Below are positions 1 through 11,400 of a DNA stretch of 64,000 nt, piece after piece. A model generated the notes under the pieces. That model saw only the letters and a program-made list of their open reading frames with translations, did no database searches and was not told where the DNA came from. Every line of letters starts with the position of its first letter. Positions within the stretch are counted from its first letter, which is position 1. The position numbers were made by a program, and so were the translations under genes. Location: positions 25,682,727 through 25,746,726 of the forward strand of contig CM044958.1 of the NCBI GenBank assembly GCA_024516035.1, read 5' to 3'. The DNA is from Bactericera cockerelli. Taxonomy: Eukaryota; Arthropoda; Insecta; Hemiptera; Triozidae.

Positions 1-1429
1 TCCATTCACTAGGCTCAGTTTCTTTACAAATTATTCTTTCTCTCTCAAGTTCAGTCAGTTTATCTTTTAATTTGTCTCTCATTGCAATAGGTACACGTCT
101 TGGATACTGTTTGACTGGAATTACAGATTTATCTACTTCTATGTTATATTCACTTTCTAAACAGCCTAGTCCTTCAAATACATCTTTGAATTCCATAATC
201 AAATTTTCTTTGGTAAGTAACTCACCTTTTTGAATGAAGCAAAGATCTGCTTTCACCTCTATCAAATTTAACTTTGTACAGGATTCTGCAGAGATCAGTG
301 GTGGATGACTCTTATTGGTCACCTGGAACTCCAAGTCATATAGGTTGCCTTCATGTACAACAGTAAGAGTTTTTTTACCAACAGGAAGCAAAATTTCTCC
401 TCCTATTGCACCAAGTTTGGTTCTTGATTTTTCAAGATTAACATTTCCACATAGCTTCCTGAAATCTTTGAGGCTAATTACATTGCAAGCAGCACCTGTG
501 TCTAAATGACACGGAAAGGAAATCAAATCATTATTAATAAGAAAAGTAAGATTAGTAATAAGGACTTTCTTGGTGTCACTACTTCCAATGTGCCAAACAT
601 TGTTATCAGTACTGGGCGTTTCCACTTCATAGCTCTGGTTTTCAACATAGTTCGCACTTTTAGCCTTCTTTTGCTTACAAACTTGACTGAAATGATTCAA
701 ATTACCACAATTAGAACAAACTTTTCCGAACGCTGGACAAAGTTCTTTTCTGAAAATATGACTTTTGCCACAGTAAGTACATTTTCTAGCAGGAATTGAT
801 TTAATATTGGACTTGTGAAACTTGAATATTTCTCTATCCTCTTGAACTTTTACTTCAGCACCGCTTATTACATGACATTGTTTTTCAGTGGCTTCAAAAG
901 ATTTTCCTATTTCCAAAGCTGATATCAAAGTTAATTTGGAATCATTAAGATATTTTTTTCTCAGCTCTGAACTTGAAACTCCTAGTACTAGCCGGTCTCT
1001 GAGTAGCTCGTCATGCATTTGTTTGTATTCGCAAGAACTAGCTAGATTTCTAATTCTGCTGTAATACTTGTCTATAGTCTCGCCTGTTTCTTGTTTCGCA
1101 ATACCAAGTAAATATCGTTCATAGATAATGTTCTTTTGAGGTAATATATATCTGTCAAATGCATTTAATAATTTGTTGAACGTACTTACATTATCTGCCT
1201 CTAGAGTCATGAATGTCTTGAGCATTTCTTTATCAAACAAAGATATAATAAATGAAATCTGTATGTCATCTTGCTGTTTATCTAAGCCTGTTAATTTCAT
1301 GTAATTCTTGACTTGTAATTTGAAAATATTCCAATCCTCTGCAACCGTCTCTGTTTTCCATTCAAAAATCTTTGGAACTGGTATAGCATGAGCAATCGTG
1401 GTTGTTTCTTTGTCATTTGGTTTAGTCAT
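1..1429 (-). mobile_element. Ty3/gypsy retrotransposon, gag-pol 5' part (truncated by window edge)
   Basis: On the minus strand an ATG at 1429 opens a frame of about 476 codons with no stop up to the window edge. In order it shows an alpha-helical Gag region (residues 1-200), two zinc knuckles of the C-x2-C type (about 221-255; the second is CSNCGNLNHFSQVC), a retropepsin active site LDTGAA (about 310), and the start of a gypsy reverse transcriptase (PRRVPIAMRDKLKD, about 440). Gag and Pol share one frame, as in several Ty3/gypsy lineages. No LTR is visible between 1430 and 2000, so the 5' end is not defined. The uninterrupted frame suggests a recent insertion. It lies upstream of the last NCX exons on the opposite strand, hence probably inside an intron of that gene. 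Confidence 0.85.
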
Positions 1430-2062
1430 TATGTAATGTAACACTCACGTAACACGAAAAATAAATAATTATATGCACTTCAATCTATGTTGAAAAATGA
1501 AAATTTGCGCTGTCACCATGTTATATTATGTTAGATGCTCTAGAAGAGAAAACTACATTTCAAGTTTATTAGAATAGAACTGAATTTATTTGGAACTTTC
1601 AACTTTAGGAAAACTGGTTGAACATAAATATTGCCTGGCCTCAAGACCTATCACAACGAGTACTTAAGTAACTAGTTTTTTTTGTAATCTGGAGGCCGAC
1701 ATGGTACAAGTCCCAAGTTAAGCATTTAGTAAAGTGAGTTTGAGTAATCGATAACTAAACAAATATATGATAACTATTCGCTGGTTTCATTTTTGCAATG
1801 TCAAATATTCAGTTCTTGTAATCAAGACTGAGCAGATTTTCTTGTGATGTTGTTACAAAATTATCATCTTCGAAAATTGAAGACTCAGCGTTTTTTTTGA
1901 GAAATAATCGCTCCAGGCGGGAGTAGATACTGAAATTTTAAGTCAAGCGATATTTATTTATTTGTATAACTACCTGTTATATCTTTCAGGTTCTATATTA
2001 TGTCTCTGTTGGTATATGTTTGAAACCCTTTTTACATACATTTTTTTCTTTGTATGTTTCAG
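1430..2062. other. AT-rich non-coding stretch with SINE relic
   Basis: No exon is visible here. Positions 1686-1770 resemble the 3' half of the tRNA-derived SINE seen intact at 13951 (shared 'ggaggtcgg...tcaagtccc' and 'tttagtaaagtgagtttgag' blocks), but the copy is badly decayed. The rest is probably NCX intron plus the 5' flank or LTR of the gypsy element. Confidence 0.4.
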
Positions 2063-4940
2063 AAGACGATGAGAACGGAGAGCCAGGGAAAGCCAGTTCT
2101 TGTGATTACGTCATGCATATCTTAACTTTCGTTTGGAAGTTCATTTTTGCTTTTGTGCCACCTACCAGTAAGTTGAACATTTTCTACTCATGTGCCACCT
2201 ACCAGTAAGTAGAACATTTTCTACTCATGTGCCACCTACCAGTAAGTAGAACATTTTCAACTCATGTATTTGATGATGATCTCCACAAAACGACTTGGAT
2301 TGTCTTTGACTAGCACTTATTTTACGCCTTAAAACGATTTACCGTTTTTGGGTTCAAAACATAAATTACAGAGTTCTCTCAATGAAAGGTACCTATTACC
2401 TACCTACTGTTGAAAAATGGATATTTGTGGTTCCACGCCTCATTTTAGTCAGGGCCTTAAAACTTGTGCTTGTCTCATTCTAGTCAGGGCCTTAAAACTT
2501 GTGCTCGTCTCATTCTAGTCAGGGCCTTAAAACTTGTGCTCGTTTCATTCTAGGTAGGGCCTTAAAAACATCATTGTGTCTATTCAATGTTGTTAGACCT
2601 TCATCAGTTAATCTGACAGGGGACCATCACCTCAACTCTTGGCAACACCGCTTCTGTTCTTCCTCAGGTATATGTTCTGGCTACATCTGCTTCGTCGTGT
2701 CCATAGTGTGCATAGGGGTGCTGACAGCTTTCATCGGGGATCTAGCCTCGCACTTTGGCTGCAGTGTGGGGCTCAAGGACGCCGTGACTGCTATCTCCTT
2801 TGTAGCTCTAGGAACCAGCGTGCCAGGTGAGCATAGCATTACTTCGTAGCTCTAGGAACCAGCGTGCCAGGTGAGCATAGCATTACTTCCTAGCCGTAGG
2901 TACCAGCGTGCCAGGTGAGCATAGCATTACTTCGTAGCCCTAGGAACCAGCGTGCCAGGTGAGCACAGCATTACTTCGTAGCTCTAGGAACCAGCGTGCC
3001 AGGTGAGCATAGCATTACTTCGTAGCTCTAGGAACCAGCGTGCCAGGTGAGCATAGCATTACTTCGTAGCTCTAGGAACCAGCGTGCCAGGTGAGCATAG
3101 CATTACTTCGTAGCTCTAGGAACCAGCGTGCCAGGTGAGCATAGCATTACTTCGTAGCCCTAGGAACCAGCGTGCCAGGTGAGCATAGCATTACTTCGTA
3201 GCTCTAGGAACCAGCGTGCCAGGTGAGCATAGCATTACTTCGTAGCTCTAGGAACCAGCGTGCCAGGTGAGCACAGCATTACTTCGTAGCTCTAGGAACC
3301 AGCGTGCCAGGTGAGCACAGCATTACTTCGTAGCTCTAGGAACCAGCGTGCCAGGTGAGCATAGCATTACTTCGTAGCTCTAGGAACCAGCGTGCCAGGT
3401 GAGCACAGCATTACTTCGTAGCTCTAGGAACCAGCGTGCCAGGTGAGCATTATTGATTTGTGTTTTGATTTGCTTGAAAACCAAAAACTCTACAAGAACT
3501 TGAAAGTGTTATTCGACCTGAAAATCAATGTTATCCCCGAATACGTACATGTTGCAGGTAAACGCTATGCGCAACTTGAGAGAATGCATAAGCTTTAAAC
3601 TCATGCCTTCTGTATTGAAGCCAACATCTCCGCGATGTAATATTCAAAACATGAATGGTGAGTGTTTCAATAAATGACACTTTGTTTTCTTCAAAAAATC
3701 CTTTTTTTTATGAAGCTTCAGTATCGAAAATAGAGGTGTAGTATTGCGGCCAGTCACAGGCCAAATCTTATTTTGGTTTTCAGATTTCAATCAGTCTTGT
3801 ACATCGAAGATTGCTTCCAAATAAATGTTTGTTACGTTTCATAATTTACTAATGTTTTGTGTATTGAATAGATAGAACAAGAGGTACATATTTCAAAATT
3901 GTTCATAATAAATGGAGGTCCCTGTATGAACATTTTCAGATGAACTCCAATTTTACTATTCAACATTTCCTTATAATCACACCTCCCACCTCCCCACTCT
4001 AGACACATTCGCCAGTAAAGTCTCTGCTATCCAGGACAGCACTGCTGACAACTCAGTGGGCAATGTGACGGGGAGCAACGCCGTCAATGTGTTCCTGGGC
4101 ATTGGTATTGCCTGGAGTCTCGCTGCTGTCTACCATGCCCTCAACGGCAACTACTTCTATGTGGATCCTGGCAAGTAAGTCTCGCCTCTGAGCTGCCGGA
4201 AGCCTCTTTGGGAGCTATTTTATATGAAGTGCTTGGGGTCTTGCTGGGGTTTGTTAAATAGATGCGGTAACAGACATGTAAAGCCAAAAGACAATAGCAC
4301 AAATAATTGGTGTCCTGGTGTGCTTAACGAAGTCAATCATGAAGTTTTACCAATGTCAACCCCATGTAAAATTGAGAAAAGACAAAGGAGTGCTATTTCT
4401 GGTCATGATACAACCAAAACTGTTGTAAAAGAATGCCATTTTCAGGATGTTCAGTAAATTTCTAGGTTTCTTAGGTCACACGAGTCATACAATTCATACA
4501 TGTTTTCTAATTTATATTAAGGTCGGGTTCTACGAAAAACACCTAACCTAAAAAACACCTGAAAAACACAAAAAACGTTAGTTCCAAAGGATTCGTCAAG
4601 ATAGCGCCAGTAGAGTTTTGCTCTAAACTCTACTGGCGCTATCTTGACGAATCCTTTGGAACTAACGTTTTTCGTGTTTTTTAGGTTAGGTGTTTTTCGT
4701 AGAACCCGACCTAACTCGCTTCCACTTCCCCCCAGCCTCGCGTTCTCCGTCACTCTCTTCTGCTCAGAGGCATTCATCGCTATCCTCATCCTCATGGTGA
4801 GGCGCCACCGCTGCATCGGGGGTGAACTGGGAGGACCCACCATCTCCAAATACGTCACGGCATTCTTCCTGGCCAGTCTATGGCTGTTTTACCTCGTCAT
4901 GTCCACACTTGAGGCGTATGACGTCATCGAAGGCTTCTAA
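2063..4940 (+). CDS. Calx: Sodium/calcium exchanger (NCX/Calx), last four coding exons
   Basis: Four exons, 2063-2167, 2668-2826, 4003-4174 and 4736-4940, join in frame with GT-AG borders to give 212 residues ending in TAA; the N-terminal part lies outside the window. The protein is a plasma-membrane antiporter exchanging Na+ for Ca2+. Diagnostic stretches are DYVMHILTFVWKFIFAFVPP, LTAFIGDLASHFGC, the alpha-2 repeat VALGTSVPDTFASK followed by GNVTGSNAVNVFLG, and the terminal membrane helix ending LEAYDVIEGF. The first exon shown begins in the acidic linker after the cytoplasmic Ca2+-binding region. The next three encode the C-terminal membrane domain. Two exon ends (2167 and 2826) are the seeds of tandem arrays that repeat the splice donor. 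The last exon's 3' splice site abuts a hairpin MITE. Gene identity is very secure; the fly symbol is used by homology. Confidence 0.93.
2154..2264 (+). repeat. 37-bp tandem repeat carrying an NCX 5' splice site, 3 copies
   Basis: The unit spans the last 14 exonic bases (GTGCCACCTACCA) and the donor GTAAGT plus 17 intronic bases. Donor GTs fall at 2168, 2205 and 2242, exactly 37 bp apart. Copies two and three change 'gtaagttg' to 'gtaagtag', so the genuine exon is copy one, identified by frame. Confidence 0.9.
2440..2570 (+). repeat. Short tandem repeat of about 35 bp in NCX intron, about 4 copies
   Basis: The block 'tctagtcagggccttaaaac' recurs at about 2450, 2483, 2516 and 2553 (the last with 'taggtagggcc'). 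It sits about 100 bp upstream of the exon at 2668. It is a distinct unit from the donor arrays on either side. Confidence 0.7.
2801..3452 (+). repeat. 44-bp minisatellite of exon end plus 5' splice site, 15 copies
   Basis: The unit contains the last 26 bases of the NCX exon (encoding VALGTSVP) and the donor GTGAGC plus flank. Donor GTs recur every 44 bp from 2827 to 3443, giving exactly 15 copies (616 = 14 x 44). Copies are nearly identical, differing at gctct/gccct/gccgt and gcata/gcaca. Because 44 is not a multiple of three, including one extra unit in mRNA would shift the frame. Confidence 0.97.
4521..4711. mobile_element. Hairpin (foldback) MITE, 191 bp
   Basis: Two arms of about 90 bp are inverted copies of each other: 'ggtcgggttctacgaaaaac' at 4521 and its reverse complement ending at 4711, meeting around 4616. 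It carries no coding capacity. It ends 24 bp before the last NCX exon, within the intron's 3' splice-site zone. Confidence 0.9.
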
Positions 4941-5844
4941 ACCAACGTCATCTGATGCATTTGTTTAAATGTTTCTAAATAAGAACAATGAGAGGTTAAA
5001 TCTTCTAATCATGTACAACATACATGGTACTATTGTACTGTGCTTTTAACACATACCATAATATACAGAGTGTCCCATTATAAAAGAGACATTCAAATAT
5101 CTCGAGGTCTACTGACGATAAAAGAAAAATACCAAAAAATTATTTTCAAAGCTCTAAAAGAGACACTTAATGGTGACCTTGAGAAGTTTCTCAGATGACC
5201 CCTCCAAGGTTATTTTAAGCTCAACTTTGGAATTTTAAATCAACATCTTTCAGGAAATTTTTGGAATCCACACAAAATTTTAAGTTCAAAGAAATTCTTA
5301 CTAGTAGTTTTTGTCACATTTTCACACCCTTCTGGGAGTGTGAGATTTATTCTATCCTAGAATATGAGTGTGGCAAATCATATAATTTTAGGTGCTGAAC
5401 ACGATAATACTTTTTGGATCCATTATAATTGAGATACAAAAGAATAAGTACCTAAAATGAAAAATGATCTTTGGACAGATTTTTTTCTATCATCAGTAGA
5501 TCTCCAGATATTTGAATGTTTCGTTTATAAAACGTTCAACGCCACGAATCCCATATGTGATATTCAGGCAATGTTTAGACAGGCCGTAAAACCCATATTT
5601 GGGTTTCACCCACTTGTTGCTGTGGGCCACGTACTTTCAGGGTACTTTTTTTCGGTCAAGTAAAAAAGTGAAACCCAAATACGGTATTCAGCTCAAATTT
5701 AGGCGCTACAGTGAAACCCGTATTTGGGTCTCAGCCCAAATTTTGACAGTGCCTAAAATCAGCGTGGCCTATTCAGGCCATACCACAAACATGCCTTGGC
5801 GTTTATTTCATCGGTCAGATATTGTTACTACGAGAACCCAACAC
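4941..5844. other. Non-coding, dispersed repeat fragments
   Basis: The NCX 3' flank. At 5066 'acagagtgtcccattat' resembles the CAGGGTGtcc ends of the long-TIR elements elsewhere in the window. At 5590-5740 the phrase 'gaaacccaaatacgg/cccatatttgggttt' occurs in both orientations. No exon or RNA gene is recognised. Confidence 0.4.
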
Positions 5845-6350
5845 TATGTGGTTGAAGTTTTTCCAGAAGTGCTTCAAAACACAATGTGGTTGAAGTGTTT
5901 TTTAAAAGACATTGGGGTTGAAGATTTTCAAAACACAATTTGATTGAAGTGTTTAAAAACACAATGTGGTTTAAGGGCGGAATTAATAGACAACATCAAT
6001 AACTTAAGTCGTTGGTAAGTGTCGATTTTCCCTATCTTACACAGTACGCAATCCGTGACTTAGCGCCACAGAGGTATTACAAAAACGTCTATTAATTCCG
6101 CCCTTAGTGTTTCAAATCACAATGTTGGTGAAGTTTTTTCAAACAAAGTCGTTGAATTACTTCAAAACACAATGTGATTCAAGTGTTTTTAAAACACAAT
6201 GTGGTTGAAGTGTAAAAAGACAATGTTGAAATATTTCAAAATATAATGATGTTGAAGTGTTTTAAAACGCAATGTGGTTGAATTATTTCTAAACACAATG
6301 TGTTTGATGTGTTTCAAAACGCAATGTGCTTGAACTGTTTTCAAACACGA
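5845..6350 (+). repeat. Degenerate tandem repeat of about 25-30 bp, split by a MITE
   Basis: Variants of 'aaaacacaatgtggttgaagtgttt' repeat more than a dozen times on both sides of the inserted MITE at 5972-6106. Units vary in length and sequence, so this is an old array. Confidence 0.8.
5972..6106. mobile_element. MITE with TAAGGGCGGAATTAATAGAC terminal inverted repeats
   Basis: The left end TAAGGGCGGAATTAATAGAC is matched by its exact reverse complement ending at 6106. The 135-bp element interrupts the degenerate array. A related copy lies at 36618-36755. Confidence 0.9.
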
Positions 6351-8300
6351 TATGTTGATATTCAAATATAGTTTTTCATTAAAAGTTTGAACGGTTGCAT
6401 TGTAAAATGTGCAAGGAAAATTAGGGTTATGCATTATGTATTACTAAGTAATCAGCTCACCGTACATAAAAAATAATGTTTTTCTACAATTTCTACCTTA
6501 GAATAATGTATTTACCTACGATTATAGGTAGGTATAGATCAGGTACTTATGTAAAGTACCTGCCTAATATTATGAGCCCAAAGTATTATGTACTAGCTTA
6601 CCGATGTTTTTTCATCGATCATTTGAATTATTTTAAATAGGTAATTACTTAAATGTGTTGTTGATGTTTCGATTTTGTGTATTATTTTGTTTAAATTTTC
6701 AATTTTATCGTAAGTCCATAGTAAATTTGTTTTGTTAAGATGAGATAGAATATTGGTAACGTAGTAAGTGAGTTTATAAAATTTAGCTAAATAGAATAGA
6801 TGATATTATGTATTTACCTCCTAACCTAAAGTTACAAAGTGAAGTATTTATGAACATTCCACTATGTTTCATGGACTGTTCTTGGTATACAGTTAAATGG
6901 GTATAAAGATTAAAGTTTTCTTGCCTATTTAGAAAAATCTAGTTATTTGAAGTACGAATATACAGAACTTTTATTTCATTTATGGATTGCGAAAAATAAT
7001 TACGACAAAAAAATGCATGCATATTTCGCTGTCGCCATGCATTACTGACGAGGAGGCCGAACTGAAGACGTACGCCACAACATGTTCTTTCCAAGAAGGT
7101 AATGTCTATCTAAAGTCTGTTCCCAAACTTTATTCTCAACTTTTAATTCTGATTCACGAATAGGTGAAGCTATTACTGTTACACTCTATCATTGGATTAT
7201 AGAACATATCGTCAACGTGCTGGATTGATTCTTCCGCCAAAATGCTCCGAACGATTATGCTCGGTTATTATTTACATATATTAAATCTAATAAGTAGTAA
7301 TGTAAAAGTACCAATGTAAAAGGAGTTTACCTAGGCCTTTGAATTGCTAGCCTCTGATAAAGCCATTTTTTCACCTTGTGAGTTGTGTTGGAGTAAAATA
7401 AAAATCATAAAGGTAATGTGTCTATTTGTGTTGATATAGACTTTGTTTTATACGTTTTTTTCAAGTACAGTGATATCCTTTAAGATAATATCTAATATCT
7501 CCTCTATAGCTTAACTTTTTCTTCAATTTATTTAATTCCATTTCTTTCTCTTTTAGAAATTTAATTCTTTTTTCCATTAGTTTTATCCTGAAGTTTATTT
7601 GAGGAATTTTTCTATTGACAAAACTAGGAATTCTTGGGATTATGTAAAACTATAAGAGGCTTTTGTCGAACCATTCCTCAGGAAGGAACGACTCAAGTTT
7701 TGATGATGTAAACTGAGATTCCATAATTGCAATGAATTTTCTGTTATTATTGAAACAGTTGACATTTGTGATTTCATTAACTAATAATTTAATCTAATAT
7801 CGACTCTAAAAAGACTATGAGAATAAGTGATAATTTTAATGTTATCATTGTTTCCAGGATTTTAAAAGTGCCAGAATAATGGTTCGTTAATTAATTGTCA
7901 AATAAATTGAATCTTACAACTACCACGAGTATTTATAATTTATCTACCTTTTGACGTTAGAACTATTAGGTACTTTTACCATCTTCTTGAGTAAATAGGT
8001 CAAAAATATTGTTACGTTTAGAAACCTGTAAAAACAATAATATAATAATGTTAATAATAGATAGTAAAATATCATAACTTTTTAAGGACTAATTTTCATG
8101 AACTAGGTAGGTATCTAGCATATCTAATAGAAATTATATTATATTTATTATCATTTAGAAAAGGTGTTTTCACTTTCTACTAGGTACCTATTGCATTGGA
8201 AATCGTATTTTTTTATTGTTGCTAATAAACAGGTTGGTCCGGAAATATAATATGGACAACAAACTATATAATGTTACAATGTTACATACTTAGGTATGTT
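6351..8300. other. AT-rich intergenic stretch
   Basis: About 2 kb of AT-rich DNA with frequent stops in all frames. I see no exon, RNA gene or clear repeat structure apart from short 'taggtaggta' microsatellite-like runs. Confidence 0.4.
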
Positions 8301-8304
8301 GAAT

Positions 8305-8460
8305 CATTAAAAACAAAACATGTGTGATATCTTTCCCACAAGTCTCCTTATCACACGAAAAGAAGTCAATTAAATTTCGCGACTGGTGACTCAACGATAA
8401 CACAATAGCTTTCGGCCTCAAATTTTCGACGAATACTTTCACAAAACTTTCTTTATCATG
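8305..8460. repeat. Dispersed repeat fragment, family shared with 29936 and 61885
   Basis: Shared blocks are a 'gtgtgayatc..' start, a 'cacacgactttccttat'-like segment, 'gactcaacg..taac' and a 'cctcaaaatc'-like stretch. The family is unidentified. The copies are too decayed to define ends. Confidence 0.5.
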
Positions 8461-8686
8461 GGATAAGGAAATAAAAAAAAAGAACATTTCCATTCATACC
8501 TGTTTCATCTTCGTAATTTCCAATAAATTTGTAGTTTTTTTTTATCAGAGGTACTCTCAGTCTGTTTATATTAATACCAACAATATCTTTTTTCTACTAA
8601 TCGTTTTAAAAAACTTTTATTTTTGTAATCAGCACATACTTTGTTATCTAAAATCATCATTTCAACATGCCAGAAATAAACTCTTA

Positions 8687-8935
8687 CCTGCCATCGTCCA
8701 TAGCGCGTTGAATGCACCATATCACCGAAGTTAAGCAAAGTCCAGCGAGGTGAAGATTTCGTGATGCTGGCATTCCGGCCCAACCCAGGCTGGGTGAAAT
8801 TAATGTGGGTAACAGGTTTGTGAGTTTCCTGCAAATGGAGCGTAACACCCCCGTCGTGATATGACCATGTAGTTCAGTAGTTGAAAGCGACGTTAGGTAG
8901 GTATACCCGAATTACAAAAAAAAAAAAAAACTCTT
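8687..8935 (+). mobile_element. 5S-rRNA-derived SINE
   Basis: The head (8690-8755) matches 5S rRNA in order: 'ccatcgtccata', 'gttgaatgcacc', then 'atcaccgaagttaagca' (the internal promoter region). A body containing 'cccaacccaggctgggtgaa' follows, and the copy ends in an A-run at 8918-8933. Related copies lie at 52683-52942 (minus) and 63931-64000 (plus), and a relic lies at 41350-41580. Confidence 0.85.
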
Positions 8936-9125
8936 ACGTAAACCTAGTTTAACTGGTTATAAGAGACAAACTAAGAACTGAACTATTAGTTGAATCTTAC
9001 ATTTTTTCCGTCATATTATTTGCTGCAATTTTTCCTCGATTTGAAATATGGCACTGACCAGAAATAACATGATTGTGTAAATCATGAATATTAAATCGAT
9101 TGCAGAATGCAAATATCAAAGAAAT

Positions 9126-9505
9126 TCTTAAGAACCTATGTTGTTACCGCTCGCGTGGGAGGTAAGTACATCACTTGTATGCAGGAAACAATTGTAAGTT
9201 GCTAACATTCCTCCTCTAACATTGATTGTTTGACCAATATTTACAGCAGGGACTTGACGAGCAGGCCAGGATTTCAGGTTCCCGCAGTCATAGGAAAATA
9301 TTTTTTTTTTTAAGTACTGACTACCAACTTTTGTGCGTTCAGCTGTGTAACTCGGACACTGCTCATCTACGAGAAAAAAGTTCTTCAGCAAATGGAGACA
9401 CGACAGGTGGTGGTATTTCACCGGGTAGGACCATACACCATCTGGCCAGGACCTAGGACCTACGACTTCCCCTTCGTCATCACTGCTGTCATAAAATTCA
9501 TACAT
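9126..9505 (-). CDS. Unrecognised minus-strand frame with acidic N-terminus (low confidence)
   Basis: An open frame starts at ATG 9505 and gives about 125 residues (MYEFYDSSDDEGEVVGP...). Upstream of the ATG the frame is a poly-A run, and a longer version would need a TTG start. The acidic DSSDDEGE head resembles the leader of many domesticated or active transposases, but I recognise no catalytic motif. It could be an eroded exon of a DNA transposon or chance. Confidence 0.2.
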
Positions 9506-9549
9506 TTTTTTTTTTCGACAAGCGAGTCTACGTAGACTTGCTAGCAATT

Positions 9550-10577
9550 AATTAAAAAATTTAATTAACCAAAGAATTTTCAGAAGGTTTGAAATATTTT
9601 TTTGCAAAACAAAAAAAATAAATTAATTAGACTTACCAATTTAACAAATTTAATGAATAATTTACAAGCATAAACGTTTGTAACACTTTGGGGTTTACTC
9701 ATAAAATGACTTTCAGAAAGTTCAAAAATGGAAATAATGGTTGGTAGGTATACATCGGTCACCCAGTTCGATTGAAATAAAACATAGTTTGCTATCGTGT
9801 GAGACTGTTCTGGACACAATCAAATAAAATCAAACACCTCGGCCGAGGTGTGAAGAACGCCTATACAAAGAAAGAGACATCCCGGCAGAGTGTAAGGTTA
9901 CGGAAAACATAGTTCCCATGCATTTCATGTACTTTCAGCCAGCGAAAAGTGCAACATGAATTTCAAAAATCGCGATTTTTATTGCAGAAATGGGCTCTAC
10001 GTTGAAAAATAAGTTGATTTGACTCTTTGTTTGACTTCCTAGGCCACCGGGAACCCTATTTTCGAGACCCCCCAACAATCGTGAAAGACATGAAAAGATT
10101 CATAATTTTTTTTTTTTTCTGTTTTTTTTTTTCATACGGATCCTTTGAGACCCGACTTCGTGTCTTTAACTTGGCACTGAAGATTAAGTGAGGTGTCTAA
10201 AGTGATCAAGATATAATGGAGATGAGCCCGGACCAAAAAAAAATTCTAAATTATAAGCGGGCGGCTCATTTGGGCGGCCTCGGGTTTTGGGAGCCCAAAT
10301 CGGGAATTGAAGGATAATACTAATCTTAAGTGGTATCAAATGAAAGATCTTGATGAGCAGATACCAAATTTATTGATTTTATTCCTTCATCCGGTCCACT
10401 GGGTGGTACCTGGTGGCCTTTTCATTTTCTTTGGCGGGTAGGTACCTTCGAATCCTTAGCTTAGTGGTCAGATCTTGGCCAGTATGTATTTTTCGAGATG
10501 ACCTCGCTCTCTCACTGCAAAATTTTAATGTTTAAGTTTCCAAGTATTAATTTAGTTCATTTTCCGCCCGTTTCTTT
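9550..10577. other. Non-coding intergenic stretch
   Basis: No supported exon. Short poly-T tracts occur at 10108-10131. The block around 10020-10480 is less AT-rich and could be a decayed retroelement tail, but nothing diagnostic is visible. Confidence 0.35.
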
Positions 10578-11040
10578 AGAAGATAACTTTGTCTATTGGT
10601 AGCATGCTCGACCTGCCACCCAGTCAGCATGGGTTCGAATCCTGGCGGGGACGAAACTTTTTAGCTCTATATTTTCAATTTGGGCTTAACGTTGTTTTGC
10701 TTTTCCGATCTTTATATTTGATCTTCATGACGACCCCATTACCCTCGCGAGGAAAATTTTAGTAGTTGCGGAAATTGGGCAATGACCTGTGGCGGCATTA
10801 CGAGATTGATTTTGGACAATCATGGTTGGATGGAGATAAAATATGATGAATTAGCTCTCATAATGTCGATGCTACTCACTAAAAGTTGTGACAAAGTAGT
10901 GACTGTGCCAATTGGGTAGCATACTAGGCTTGCACGCATGATGACTTGGGTTCGATCCCCTTCAGGGAAGTTTTTTTTCTCTGTTCTTTTTTTCTCATGT
11001 CCGGGGTACACTCATACCTCGTGAGGTATTGATAAGGGAC
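10578..11040 (+). mobile_element. Two tandem copies of tRNA-derived SINE family A
   Basis: The first copy (about 10578-10892) has a tRNA-like head with B box 'gggttcgaatcctgg' and the family tail 'gcgaggaaaa...ctactcactaaaagttgtgaca'. The second (about 10893-11040) has B box 'gggttcgatccc' and 'tcatacctcgtgagg'. The same family occurs in better shape at 39918 and 48418. Confidence 0.75.
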
Positions 11041-11169
11041 GTCACCACCGAGTTCTCTCCCGCTCATGGTTTTATCAACACCAAATTGTCTCCCGTCGCG
11101 TCGCTTGGATTTTTACCTGATTTTATACATACATAGTTTAGGCCTAGCATAAAAATTATAATCGAAACA

Positions 11170-11400
11170 CCTAGGAATCATTGATATAGACCTGAGGCAT
11201 GGCCTTTTATGTATTTTTCCTAACCCTATGATAAACCCAAGGCATGGCCTATATATTTACCTAACCCTACTATAAACCCGAGGCATTGCCTTCTATGTAT
11301 TATCCCTAACCCTACTATATTCCTGAGGCATGGCCTTCTATGTATTTTACATAACACTACTACCTATACACTGAAGGCATTGCCTTTCATTAGTTAGAGA
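11170..11400 (+). repeat. Degenerate tandem repeat, period about 50 bp, about 5 copies
   Basis: The unit contains 'gaggcatggccttctatgta' followed by 'cctaaccctactata'. Variants recur from 11190 to 11390. The embedded CCTAA motif looks like insect telomere repeat but occurs only once per unit. Confidence 0.7.

Noticed and set aside
2801..3452. CRISPR-like array
   Set aside because: Whole 44-bp unit is repeated with no variable spacers, and the host is eukaryotic; the unit is an exon end plus splice donor.
4517..4858. Minus-strand 113-codon frame
   Set aside because: Overlaps the hairpin MITE and the antisense of the last NCX exon.
8687..8760. 5S rRNA gene
   Set aside because: Diverged from 5S and joined to a repeated non-5S body with an A-tail; no terminator T-run at the 5S end.
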